Below, piece after piece: positions 13,354 to 21,676 of a DNA stretch of 38,625 bases; position 1 is the stretch's first letter, and each line of letters opens with the position of its first letter. This DNA is from Thermoanaerobacterales bacterium. GTDB lineage: Bacteria; Bacillota; Desulfotomaculia; Desulfotomaculales; JASEER01. The translations under genes were made by a program, and so were the position numbers. The stretch spans positions 24,001 to 62,625 of the forward strand of contig JASEER010000010.1 in NCBI GenBank assembly GCA_030019475.1, read 5' to 3'. A model generated the notes under the pieces. The model had not been told where the DNA came from and did not search any database. It saw nothing but the letters and a program-made list of their open reading frames with translations.

Positions 13354-15099
13354 ATGCTCCGTTTCTTCAACGACGACCAGTTTATCGCCCTTATGGACAT
13401 CCTCAGCCAGGCGGTGATCCTGGTAAACGACGAAGCGGTCGTAGTCGGTATCAACCGGGCCGCGGCCGACCTCTTCAGGCTCGATAAGAACGCCGTGATC
13501 GGGCAGCCGGTCGCCGGCCTGGGCATCAGCTCGCCGCTGCCCCGCGTCTTGCGCGAGCGGGTCCGCCTGGAGATGCGCCGGGAGCATCACGGGGAAAAGG
13601 TGCTGATCGCCAACCACCTGCCGCTGTTTAAGGAGAACGTCCTGGTGGGGGCGGTCAGTTCTTACGCCGATGTCACCACCGAGGACCAGCTGGAGCAGAG
13701 GCTGATTCGCCTGAAGGGTGCGGGGCGCGTCCTTGACGCCATCATGGAGAACTCCTACGACGGCATCTGGGTGATGAACGGCCGGGGCGAGGTCCTGATG
13801 GTCAGCAAGTCTTGGGAGAGGTTCAGCGGGATCAGCCGCGAGGAGATGATCGGCAAGTCGGTCTTCGACATCGTCAAGCAAGGCTATCAGACCGATTCCC
13901 CCGCTATCCACGCCATCCGGGAGCGCCGCCCGGCCACGATCATGTACCAGACCCGGACGGGGAAGCGCGCCCTGGCCACCTCGGTTCCGGTCTTTGACGA
14001 GCACGGCAATATCTGGCGTATTATTTCCAACATTCGTGACGTTACGGAGATGGAGGAGTTGCGGGAGAAGCTCGAAGAGGCCGAGACCACGGCCCGGCGC
14101 AGCGAGGAGGAACTCCGCCTCCTGCGGAAGGCCGTGCTCGACATCGGGGAGATGGTCGTGCAGAGCAAGGCCATGCACGAGTTGACCGAACTGGTGGCGC
14201 AGATCGCCCGGGCCGACGCCTCGGTCCTGCTCCTCGGGGAGTCGGGCGTGGGGAAGGGCGTCGTCGCCAACCTGATCCACAAGCTCAGCCCGCGCTGCGA
14301 GGGCCCTTTCTTGAAGATCAACTGCGGGGCCATTCCCGAACACCTCATTGAATCGGAACTCTTCGGCTACGAAGAGGGCTCCTTCACCGGCGCCCGGAAG
14401 AAGGGCAAGCTCGGGATGTTCGAGCTGGCCAACAAGGGCACCCTGTTCCTGGACGAGATCGGGGAGATCCCGCTGGCGCTTCAGCCCAAACTCCTTCAGG
14501 CCCTGGAGGACCGCCGGATTATGCGCGTCGGCGGGACGAAGCCGGTGGAGCTGGACGTGCGGGTCATCGCCGCCACCAACCGGGACCTGAAGGAGATGGT
14601 CGACCGGGACCTCTTCCGGGCCGACCTCTATTACCGCTTAAACGTCATCCCGGTGACCATCCCGCCTTTGCGGGAACGGCCCGAGGACATCACCCCCCTG
14701 GGGCAGTACTTCCTGCGCTACTTCAATGAGAAATACGGCCTGGAGAAGAGGCTTTCGCCGGGAGCGATCAGCGCCCTCAACCGCTACCACTGGCCCGGCA
14801 ACGTGCGGGAACTGAAGCACGTCATCGAGCGGACGGTGGTGACCACGGCCGGCAACACTATCCACGTAAGGCAGCTGCCCCCGGCCGTTCGCGGGGAGAG
14901 CGGCGGGAACAGGCCGCCGGGCCTGCCGTCCCTGAAACAGGCCCGCGAGGAACTGGAGAAAAGGCTCATCACCGAAGCCCTGGCGCGGTACGGGAGCACT
15001 CATAAGGCGGCGGCGGCCCTTGGCGTTGCCCAGCCGACCATTGTACGTAAGGCGCAAAAATATAAGATCCGCCCTGGTGATGCAAAATTGCATCATTGA
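13354..15099 (+). CDS. Sigma-54-dependent transcriptional activator with two PAS domains
   Basis: 581 residues: a first PAS-like domain (about 8-110, ending in SSYADVTTEDQLEQ), a second PAS domain (about 125-235, with SYDGIWVMNGRGEVLMVSKS and a closing NIRDVTEM), a coiled-coil linker, the AAA+ sigma-54 domain (about 265-500; Walker A GESGVGKG, loop GSFTGA in place of GAFTGA, Walker B FLDEI, RERPEDITPL) and a Fis-type HTH (THKAAAALGVAQPTIVRK). PAS input with no receiver means it responds to a ligand or redox signal, not to phosphorylation. ATG 13354 has AGGAGGGGG upstream; the frame extends further 5' without support. It lies between the two sigma-54 promoters and its 3' end encodes one of the palindromes, so it probably controls lldP and the sulfotransferase operon (inference). 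Confidence 0.94.
   Translation: MLRFFNDDQFIALMDILSQAVILVNDEAVVVGINRAAADLFRLDKNAVIGQPVAGLGISSPLPRVLRERVRLEMRREHHGEKVLIANHLPLFKENVLVGAVSSYADVTTEDQLEQRLIRLKGAGRVLDAIMENSYDGIWVMNGRGEVLMVSKSWERFSGISREEMIGKSVFDIVKQGYQTDSPAIHAIRERRPATIMYQTRTGKRALATSVPVFDEHGNIWRIISNIRDVTEMEELREKLEEAETTARRSEEELRLLRKAVLDIGEMVVQSKAMHELTELVAQIARADASVLLLGESGVGKGVVANLIHKLSPRCEGPFLKINCGAIPEHLIESELFGYEEGSFTGARKKGKLGMFELANKGTLFLDEIGEIPLALQPKLLQALEDRRIMRVGGTKPVELDVRVIAATNRDLKEMVDRDLFRADLYYRLNVIPVTIPPLRERPEDITPLGQYFLRYFNEKYGLEKRLSPGAISALNRYHWPGNVRELKHVIERTVVTTAGNTIHVRQLPPAVRGESGGNRPPGLPSLKQAREELEKRLITEALARYGSTHKAAAALGVAQPTIVRKAQKYKIRPGDAKLHH
15078..15095. promoter_or_regulatory. Putative enhancer palindrome, copy 2
   Basis: TGATGCA-AAAT-TGCATCA, a perfect 7-4-7 palindrome overlapping the last codons of the activator gene, centred about 125 bases upstream of the -12 element at 15210. 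This is a typical enhancer distance for sigma-54 activators. Confidence 0.7.
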
Positions 15100-15114
15100 T
15101 ACAAGCAAGTATCA
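15097..15114. promoter_or_regulatory. Putative enhancer palindrome, copy 3 (tandem)
   Basis: TGATAC-AAGCAA-GTATCA is also 18 bp long and shares TGATRC...GYATCA with copy 2. The two centres are 19 bp apart, about two helical turns, as for tandem enhancer sites. Confidence 0.65.
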
Positions 15115-15198
15115 CTTTGTCCGATCTGATATCGTTGGGGATGCTCATTCGACCGCTGGACCACACAGAAAATCCGTTTGCAATAGTGGCCCGCAAGT

Positions 15199-15214
15199 TG
15201 GCACGTAAATTGCT
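15199..15214 (+). promoter_or_regulatory. Sigma-54 (-24/-12) promoter of the sulfotransferase gene
   Basis: TGGCAC-GTAAA-TTGCT fully matches the sigma-54 consensus. Transcription would start near 15225, leaving a leader of about 57 bases before the ATG at 15282. Confidence 0.92.
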
Positions 15215-15281
15215 AAACGAATGGGGTAGGAGCGTGCACGCCTGATCACCACCTTATTGTGGAAAGGAGACAGTTTGGCGC

Positions 15282-16442
15282 ATGGCAATTATTCTGCCGG
15301 AGAAACCCATCTTCGTCATCGGCGCGGAGCGGTCCGGAACCACCCTGCTGATGGCCATGCTTGGCTGCCACCCCCGCATCGCCGTGCCGGAGGTCGGCTG
15401 GTTGTGGCCGCGGTTCTACCCCTATCTGTACAGTTACGGAGACCTCAATAACGACGAGAATTTCCGAACCCTGGCCGACGAAATGCTCTTCGGCCTGAAC
15501 CACGACCTCTGGGGGATGAAGCTCAACCCGCGGACCGCGGTGGACGAAATTGTCGGCATGGTCCGCGAGCGCAGCTTCGCGGGGATCTATTGCGCGATGC
15601 ATGAGCGGTTCGCGCAGGAACAGGGCAAGCCGCGCTGGGGCCAGAAGACCCCGCACAACCTGTACTTTGTGGGCCCGATCAAGGAGGCCTTCCCCCAGGC
15701 CCAGTTTATCTACATCGTCCGCGACGGGCGGGACGCCAGCGTGGACTACCTGGAGTCTTCCTTCGGCCCGATGAACATCTTCTGCGCCGCCGAGAGCTGG
15801 AAGATGTGCTGGAACTTCGTGAAACCGTGGCGCGAGAAGCTCACCCCGCAGGGCGACTGGCTCGACGTCAAGTACGAGGACCTGTGCCGCAAGCCGGAAG
15901 AGGTCCTGCGCAAGGTCTGCGAGTTCCTCGGCGAAGAGTACTCGACGGCGATGCTGGACTTCTACAAGACCGATATCGGCAAGAACCGGGGTTCCACGCG
16001 GGACCACAAGCCGCTGGGCCACGCGGTCAGCGACAGGTATGTCGGCATCTACAAGCGGCTTCTGAGCATCCGCGATCAGCAGGTTTTCGCCGCCGTGGCC
16101 GGCAAGGAGCTGGAGGAGGCCGGCTATACCAACGACGTGGAACCGATTGAGATCACGCCGGAGGACGAGGCCCTCTGGCGGGAGAGGGACGGGCGTATCA
16201 GGGCGGCCCTCCTGGACGGCACCGAAGGGCACATCCTATTCGAGAGCTACCGCGACTGGCTGGTGGACCAGCGGGAGGCCCGGAGAAGAAGGGGCATCTG
16301 GAAAGAGGAGGACGCCGGAAAGGTCTGGCCCGAAGGCGATCCCTACGAGGAACTGATCGTGGGCTTCCGCGCCTGGCGGCAGTGGAAGGAGCATTTCAGC
16401 ATCAAGAGACAGTATACCCGCAAGGGCAAGGTTGTTCTGTAA
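15282..16442 (+). CDS. Sulfotransferase-family protein
   Basis: 386 residues. The 5'-phosphosulfate loop is FVIGAERSGTTLLMAMLGCH near the N-terminus and the 3'-phosphate motif is IYIVRDGRDASVDYLESS (about residues 145-163), both as in PAPS-dependent sulfotransferases; a conserved lysine or arginine-rich segment and VKYEDLCRKPEEVLRKVCEFLG follow. It should transfer sulfate from PAPS to an alcohol or amine; the acceptor is unknown. The last ~120 residues are charged and less family-like. ATG 15282 has AAAGGAGA 11 bases upstream. It is driven by its own sigma-54 promoter, uncommon for this family, and precedes an SLC13-type transporter. No PAPS-synthesis genes are in view. Confidence 0.9.
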   Translation: MAIILPEKPIFVIGAERSGTTLLMAMLGCHPRIAVPEVGWLWPRFYPYLYSYGDLNNDENFRTLADEMLFGLNHDLWGMKLNPRTAVDEIVGMVRERSFAGIYCAMHERFAQEQGKPRWGQKTPHNLYFVGPIKEAFPQAQFIYIVRDGRDASVDYLESSFGPMNIFCAAESWKMCWNFVKPWREKLTPQGDWLDVKYEDLCRKPEEVLRKVCEFLGEEYSTAMLDFYKTDIGKNRGSTRDHKPLGHAVSDRYVGIYKRLLSIRDQQVFAAVAGKELEEAGYTNDVEPIEITPEDEALWRERDGRIRAALLDGTEGHILFESYRDWLVDQREARRRRGIWKEEDAGKVWPEGDPYEELIVGFRAWRQWKEHFSIKRQYTRKGKVVL

Positions 16443-16475
16443 GCGCCCGCAAGGCGGCCCACAACTGAATAATGC

Positions 16476-16534
16476 AGGGCGGATCGGGGTACGGCAGTTA
16501 GAAAGGACCCCGTACCCTGATGCGCCTTTCTTTC
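16476..16534 (+). terminator. Imperfect-stem terminator after the sulfotransferase gene
   Basis: The segment 16476-16494 pairs with 16510-16528 over about 19 positions with three mismatches (core GGGTACGG/CCGTACCC), followed by TTTCTTTCC. The following gene may thus have its own promoter or be reached by read-through. Confidence 0.65.
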
Positions 16535-16600
16535 CGACTGGTTAACTAAGGGGATGGATTACATTGTAGTTATCGGGCCACGAAAGGAGGTCCTCTTCTA

Positions 16601-18037
16601 ATGAACCGTAATGCCATCAAGATTGGCATTGGTCCCGCCCTATATATCCTGGCGCTGTTCATGCCGTTCCTGGGCGACCTGAGCGCCCGGGTGGGCTTCG
16701 GCATTCTGGTCTGGGTGGCCTACTGGTGGGTTTCCGGCGCGGTGCCGTTCTTCTGGACAATGACGGTGCCTCTCCTCGGGGCGTCGCTTGTCCCGATCCT
16801 GCCGTTGAAGAAGGTCATCCAGACCTACATCGACCCGCTGATCATCTTGATCCTGGCCACCTGCCTGATCTCGGGCGCCTGGATCAAATGGGGTGCGGCC
16901 CGCCGGCTGGCCCTGAAGTTCATGAGCCTGACCGGCAACAACGTGCGCAACCAGGTCGTAATGTGGTTCGTCCTGTCGTCCTTGATCAGCTCGGTCGTGG
17001 CCGACACGATCACGCCGGTCGCCCTGGCCCCCGTCGTAATCGCCCTCCTGGTCGGGGCCGGCTACGCCACCTATGATGACCGGCTTAAATCAAAATCGGC
17101 CGGTAACATCATGATGGCCGTGGCCTGGGGCGCTTCGAACGGCGGCTTCGTCACGCCTCTGGCCGGCGGACAAGCCCTGGTGGTCTACGCCATGCTCCAG
17201 GAACAGCTCGGGGCCCCCGTGGACTTTGTCTCATGGTCGATCCGGGCGGTGCTGCCGGTCATCTTCATCACCCTGTGCATCATCCCCTTCCTGCGCTGGG
17301 GCCTGAAATATGATGTGGACACCTTCCCGGGGAGCAAGAACATTTATAAGGAAGAGTTGGCCAAGCTGGGGCCGATGAGCAGGGCGGAGAAGGTTTCCCT
17401 TTACGGTTTTCTCCTGGGTATCGTGATCGTGTTCGCGGAGCCCCTTTTCCGCGACTACCTGCCGTACAAGATTGAGCCCTCGATCCTATTCCTGCTCATC
17501 GCCATTGCAATGTTCCTCATCCCGGCGAATAAGAGCGGAGAAAAGGTGCTCAGCGAGGACATCATCAAGAAGTACTTCCCGATCAACGCCCTGGTCATCT
17601 GGCCGACGGCCATCGCTATGGCCCGCATCCTTGAGGAAAGCGGGGCGACGGCCGTGATCGGTACCTGGCTCGCGCCCCTGGCGACGGCGTCCGCCGGGGT
17701 GGCGCTGGCCGGCTTCACCGGGGTGGCCGGCTTGATGACGCAGTTCAGCACCAATACGGCGGCCAACGCCGTGGTCGTGCCGATCGCCATTCAGACCATG
17801 AAGGCGGCGGGGCAGAACATCATCCCGTGGATCTACGCCGTCGGCAGCATGGGCGCCCTCGGCTACGCCGTGGTCTCGGCCAACGGCGGGATGGCGGTCC
17901 TGGCGGGCTACGGGATGGACATCAAGCGCCTGTTCTACAACGGGATGATCATCGCCGCCATCGCCTTTGCGGCCAACTGGGTGTTCTGGTACACGGTGAT
18001 GTTTGTCCTGAAGCTGGCCTTCTACCAGACGACCTAG
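16601..18037 (+). CDS. SLC13/DASS-type anion transporter
   Basis: 478 residues and about 11-12 membrane helices. The hallmark repeats of the DASS fold are present: SLISSVVADTITPVALAPVV in the first half and LMTQFSTNTAANAVVVPIAI in the second, with ASNGGFVTPLAGGQALVVYAML and GYAVVSANGGMAVLAGYGM as the partner segments. It should carry a dicarboxylate, sulfonate or sulfate with a cation; the substrate is not determined. It is only distantly like the SLC13 protein at 6676. The ATG has AAAGGAGG upstream. It follows the sulfotransferase gene by 158 bases containing an imperfect terminator. Confidence 0.88.
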   Translation: MNRNAIKIGIGPALYILALFMPFLGDLSARVGFGILVWVAYWWVSGAVPFFWTMTVPLLGASLVPILPLKKVIQTYIDPLIILILATCLISGAWIKWGAARRLALKFMSLTGNNVRNQVVMWFVLSSLISSVVADTITPVALAPVVIALLVGAGYATYDDRLKSKSAGNIMMAVAWGASNGGFVTPLAGGQALVVYAMLQEQLGAPVDFVSWSIRAVLPVIFITLCIIPFLRWGLKYDVDTFPGSKNIYKEELAKLGPMSRAEKVSLYGFLLGIVIVFAEPLFRDYLPYKIEPSILFLLIAIAMFLIPANKSGEKVLSEDIIKKYFPINALVIWPTAIAMARILEESGATAVIGTWLAPLATASAGVALAGFTGVAGLMTQFSTNTAANAVVVPIAIQTMKAAGQNIIPWIYAVGSMGALGYAVVSANGGMAVLAGYGMDIKRLFYNGMIIAAIAFAANWVFWYTVMFVLKLAFYQTT

Positions 18038-18082
18038 CCGGAGCGACACCTGTATAGTTGCTTTGCGCCCCTTAGTAATCCG

Positions 18083-18120
18083 CCCGCAGGCCCGTAAAGA
18101 GGGGGCCTGCGGGCCTTTTT
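18083..18120 (+). terminator. Strong terminator just upstream of the second NhaD/ArsB-type gene
   Basis: CCCGCAGGCCC (18083-18093) pairs with GGGCCTGCGGG (18103-18113), then CCTTTTT. The next ribosome site starts only about 5 bases later (18125), so no promoter fits between. Confidence 0.92.
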
Positions 18121-18136
18121 AAACGGAGGGTGAGTC

Positions 18137-19582
18137 ATGAACGAACACCTGCAGGTGGCCCTGGCTACCGGCGTCTTCCTGATAACCTATGCCCTGATTG
18201 TCTCCGAGAAGGTCCACCGCGCCGTGGCGGCTTTCTGCGGCGCCGCGGTCGTGGTGCTGGCCGGGATTCTGACCCCCGAGGGCGCCGTGGAGGCCGTCGA
18301 CTGGAATACCGTGGGCCTCCTGGTCGGGATGATGATCATCGTCGGCGTCACCAGAGAAACCGGCGTCTTTGAATACCTGGCCATCAAGGCCGCCAAGGCC
18401 GCGAAGGGCCGGCCCCTGGCCATTCTGGCCTCTCTGGCGGCGGTGACGGCCCTTCTCTCGGCCTTCCTGGACAACGTCACCACCGTCCTGCTGATTGTCC
18501 CGGTGACCTTCGCCATCGCCCGGAAGCTTAACGTAAGCCCCCTACCCTTCCTGGTCACCGAGATTCTGGCCTCGAACATCGGGGGCACGGCGACGCTCAT
18601 CGGGGACCCGCCGAACATCATGATCGGCAGCGCCACCCACCTGGGGTTCCTGGACTTTGTCATCAACCTGACCCCGGTGATTGTTCTGATCCACGTCACG
18701 ACGATCTTCATCCTGCAACTGCTCTTCCGGCGGCGGCTGCAGGTTCCGGATGCGGTACGGGAACAGATCTTTGAACTGGACGAGACCGCCGAGCTTAAAG
18801 ACTTGGTCCTTCTGCGGCGCTGCCTGGCGGTTATCGGCCTGGTGATCGCCGGCTTCCTGCTGCACCAGGCCCTGCACCTCGAGTCCAGTGTCGTCGCCCT
18901 CACGGGGGCGAGCCTTCTGCTCCTCGTCACCCGGGCCGAGCCCGAACACCCCCTGCAACAGGTGGAGTGGCCGGTGATCTTTTTCTTTATCGGCCTGTTC
19001 GTCGTGGTCGGCGCCCTGGAAGAGGTCGGCGTGATCGAGGCCCTGGCCCGTTTCACGGTGGACTTCACGGGCGGGGTGATCGTGCCGACCGGGATGCTGA
19101 TCCTGTGGATCTCGGCCCTGGCCTCGGCCTTCGTGGATAACATCCCGTTCGTGGCGACGATGATCCCTCTCCTGAAAGGCGTGGGACAACTCGGGGGCCT
19201 GGGGAACTATGACATGAACTTCCTCTGGTGGTGTCTCTCCCTGGGGGCCTGCCTCGGGGGCAACGGGACGATCATCGGGGCTTCGGCCAACGTCGTCGTC
19301 GTGGGGATGGCCGAGAAGCGCGGCCTGCCGATCACCTTCCTGGGCTTTATGAAGGTCGCCTTCCCGCTGATGCTGCTGTCAATTGCCATCAGCACGGCAT
19401 ATATGTACCTGTGGTACGTCTTCCCCACGGGACCCGTCCTGGCCCTGGTGCTTGGGGTTGCGGTGGCCGCCGGCGCGGTGATGTGGGTCCTCTCCCGCCC
19501 GTTGGTGACGGCCGGTGAAGCCCGTGGCGCGTTGGACCGGGCGGCCGGGGAGGAAGGGATGCCGCCTTGCCCGAAGGCCTGA
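18137..19582 (+). CDS. NhaD/ArsB-type (ion transporter superfamily) membrane protein, paralogue 2
   Basis: 481 residues, colinear with the protein encoded at 4521-5945 and about three quarters identical by eye, with the same motifs AFLDNVTTVLL, GGTATLIGDPPNIMIGSA, AFVDNIPFVATMIPL and GNGTIIGASANVV. The two differ most in the cytoplasmic loop around residues 200-220 and in the C-terminal tail. The ATG has GGAGGGTGA upstream. It overlaps the TauE-type gene by 16 bases, so the two are co-translated. The strong terminator directly in front implies expression by read-through or by regulated anti-termination (inference). Confidence 0.9.
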   Translation: MNEHLQVALATGVFLITYALIVSEKVHRAVAAFCGAAVVVLAGILTPEGAVEAVDWNTVGLLVGMMIIVGVTRETGVFEYLAIKAAKAAKGRPLAILASLAAVTALLSAFLDNVTTVLLIVPVTFAIARKLNVSPLPFLVTEILASNIGGTATLIGDPPNIMIGSATHLGFLDFVINLTPVIVLIHVTTIFILQLLFRRRLQVPDAVREQIFELDETAELKDLVLLRRCLAVIGLVIAGFLLHQALHLESSVVALTGASLLLLVTRAEPEHPLQQVEWPVIFFFIGLFVVVGALEEVGVIEALARFTVDFTGGVIVPTGMLILWISALASAFVDNIPFVATMIPLLKGVGQLGGLGNYDMNFLWWCLSLGACLGGNGTIIGASANVVVVGMAEKRGLPITFLGFMKVAFPLMLLSIAISTAYMYLWYVFPTGPVLALVLGVAVAAGAVMWVLSRPLVTAGEARGALDRAAGEEGMPPCPKA

Positions 19583-20319
19583 CGGCGGCCGTCATTCTCT
19601 TCTGCACCGCCCTGGTGTCGGGGACGGCCGGGTTCGGCTTCGCCATGCTGTCTCTGACTTCACTCTCCCTGTTTTTTGACCCCCGTACGGCCGTGGCCTT
19701 CATGGCCGTACATACCCTGACCCAGAACATCGTCCAGCTGACCGGCCTGCGCCGCTACTGCCGCTGGCGGGAACTGGCGCCGTTGCTGGCTGCCGCGGTC
19801 CTCGGGGTGCCCGCCGGGGCGCTTTTTCTGAAGACCATGGACCCGGTCCTGATCCAGCGCTCCCTGGGGCTGGTGGTCATCGCTTTCGTCCTTACCTCGT
19901 TGGCACGGTCCCGCAAGGGGGCCGTGCCGGCGGGCTTTCAAGTCCCGGACCGGCGCCCCCGGACCGAGGCCGTCTGGCGCGTCTTAACCGGGCTGAGCGG
20001 CGGGGTCCTGATGGGGGCCTTTCTCTCCGGGGGCCCGCCCCTCGTGATGTACTCGCTGTGGAAGGGCGGGAGCAGGTTTTCCATCAAGGCCGCTCTTCAG
20101 GCCTTTTTCCTGTTTTGCAACGCTTATGCCCTGGCCCTTTATGCCCTTTCGGGCCTCCTGACGGAGCGCGTCCTGCGCGGCAGCGTCGCTCTCCTGCCCT
20201 TCACCCTCGGCGGCACCCTCATCGGCATGTACCTTTTCCAGCGGATGCCCTCCCCGGTTTTCCGCAAGCTCCTCCTCGTCCTCCTGGCCCTGGTCGGCGT
20301 TACGCTCCTCGTCAAGTGA
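19567..20319 (+). CDS. TauE/SafE-family (TSUP) permease
   Basis: 250 residues, seven to eight membrane helices, with the two-repeat pattern of the family: an N-terminal GTAGFGFAMLSLTSLSLFFD and a second half SGGVLMGAFLSGGPPLVMYS. Family members move sulfite, sulfoacetate, taurine-derived or other anions across the membrane. TTG start at 19567 with GGGGAGGAAGGG upstream; it begins inside the preceding transporter gene and is co-translated with it. Its partnership with an ArsB/NhaD-type pump suggests export of a sulfur-containing anion, consistent with sulfur genes further along (inference). Confidence 0.87.
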   Translation: MPEGLTAAVILFCTALVSGTAGFGFAMLSLTSLSLFFDPRTAVAFMAVHTLTQNIVQLTGLRRYCRWRELAPLLAAAVLGVPAGALFLKTMDPVLIQRSLGLVVIAFVLTSLARSRKGAVPAGFQVPDRRPRTEAVWRVLTGLSGGVLMGAFLSGGPPLVMYSLWKGGSRFSIKAALQAFFLFCNAYALALYALSGLLTERVLRGSVALLPFTLGGTLIGMYLFQRMPSPVFRKLLLVLLALVGVTLLVK

Positions 20320-20332
20320 AGTCTCCCCTGGA

Positions 20333-21331
20333 ATGGAAGGAAGTCCCGCACCGCGGGACGAAATGCATTATACTATGATCAACCCGATCGTTCTGAGCCC
20401 GAAGGCCTGGCTGGACCTGACCCTGCTCCTGCGCCCCGGGCAGGTGGTCCGCCTGGTGGTCGTGGAGGCGGCGCATGACGGGGCCATCGTCAGCCTTGGG
20501 GGCCGCCTCTTCCGGGCCGAAGGGGAATTGCCCGCCCGGCCGGGGGAGGCCTTTACGGCCCTCGTGGAGAGCGCCGCCCCGCATGAGATCAGGGTGCGGC
20601 CGTTGCCGGCCGGCGGCACGCGGGAAGCGGCCGGCCCGACGGGAGACCTGCTGCGGGCTCTGGAACTGCCGTCTGGAAGGGAAAGCGAACACGTGGTGCG
20701 GGAACTGCTTCGCCAGCGGCTTCCGGTGGCCCGCGAGACAGTGTTGCGCCTCCTGGCCGAGATGCGCGGGGTGCCGGAGCAGGAACGCGCGGCCTGGGTC
20801 TCCTCCCGCGTGTGGCTCGAAAGCCTGGGCTGGGAGCGGCCGGAACACCTGCGCGCCGCCCTGGAGTACCTTCTGGGCCGTGCCTCCGCCACCCCCGAGG
20901 GGCACGAGGCCCTGAACCGCGCCCAGCCTCCGACTGGTCAGGATCCGGTCTACGTGTTGAGCCTCAACGGGGGAGAGCGGTTCAACGGGCAGGTCTTTGT
21001 GCGCCGCGGGGGGCAAGGGAAACCGGGGGCCGGCCGGGAGACGGCCGTACGCCTGGTGGTGCGCCTGGAAACCAGGTCCCTCGGCGAGGTGTGGTGCCGC
21101 CTGGACCTGGACGGCGGCGGCCTGGCGGCCCGTATCTGCCTGGCGGACGAGCAGGCGGCTGAGAGGGCGCGGGCGGCGACGCCGAACCTGGAGCGGTTGC
21201 TGGCGGGGACGGGATATGCCGTCCGGGGGGTGGCCGTGGAACGGCGCCGCGTAACTGGCCCTGCGGAACTATTGTTTGACGGCGGGGAAGGGAAGCAGGC
21301 CCTTTACCGGCCGCTTGACGCCCGGGTTTAG
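20333..21331 (+). CDS. FliK-like (flagellar hook-length control) protein
   Basis: 332 residues. The middle is variable and alanine/arginine-rich; the C-terminal ~120 residues (from about residue 200) have the beta-rich look of a FliK C-terminal domain (RLVVRLETRSLGEVWCRLDL, ARICLADEQAAERARAATPN, L..L.G..V). The next gene encodes a FlhB C-terminal-like protein, the usual partner. No other flagellar gene is in the window. The start is uncertain: the ATG at 20333 and in-frame ATGs at 20363 and 20375 all have weak ribosome sites; a palindrome GTCCCGC-ACC-GCGGGAC (20342-20358) lies between them. The assignment rests on pattern and context. Confidence 0.6.
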   Translation: MEGSPAPRDEMHYTMINPIVLSPKAWLDLTLLLRPGQVVRLVVVEAAHDGAIVSLGGRLFRAEGELPARPGEAFTALVESAAPHEIRVRPLPAGGTREAAGPTGDLLRALELPSGRESEHVVRELLRQRLPVARETVLRLLAEMRGVPEQERAAWVSSRVWLESLGWERPEHLRAALEYLLGRASATPEGHEALNRAQPPTGQDPVYVLSLNGGERFNGQVFVRRGGQGKPGAGRETAVRLVVRLETRSLGEVWCRLDLDGGGLAARICLADEQAAERARAATPNLERLLAGTGYAVRGVAVERRRVTGPAELLFDGGEGKQALYRPLDARV

Positions 21332-21346
21332 ACGGGGGCGGGGCAA

Positions 21347-21676
21347 GTGACGATAAGGAGTACGGGATCCGGGGATAAACAGAGTGGTTCCGGGCGCCCG
21401 CGCGCCGCGGCCGCCCTGCGCTACGACCCGGGGAGCGACAACGCCCCGCGGGTTGTGGCCGCGGGGCGGGGGAGGCTGGCCGAGGAAATCGAGGCGCGGG
21501 CCCGGGAGGCCGGGGTGCCGGTCTACCGGGACGCCGGCCTGGCCTGGACATTGACCGGGCTCGGGATCGACCGCGAGGTGCCGCCCGCCCTCTACGAGGC
21601 GGTGGCGGCGGTCATCGCCTGGGTCTACGCATTGGAGGAGAAGAATGGGGAGCGAGCGGATGCGCGTGGTGATTGA
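21347..21676 (+). CDS. FlhB C-terminal-like (EscU/YscU family) small protein
   Basis: 109 residues, corresponding to the cytoplasmic export-switch domain of FlhB: ALRYDPGSDNAPRVVAAGRG, IEARAREAGVPVYRDAGLAW, then IPP-type VPPALYEAVAAVIAWVY. The membrane part and the self-cleaving NPTH motif are missing (NAPR at that position), so it cannot autocleave like full FlhB. Such stand-alone domains (often called FhlX-like) occur in Firmicutes next to a FliK-like gene. GTG start at 21347. It overlaps the RNase HI gene by 32 bases. Confidence 0.85.
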   Translation: MTIRSTGSGDKQSGSGRPRAAAALRYDPGSDNAPRVVAAGRGRLAEEIEARAREAGVPVYRDAGLAWTLTGLGIDREVPPALYEAVAAVIAWVYALEEKNGERADARGD

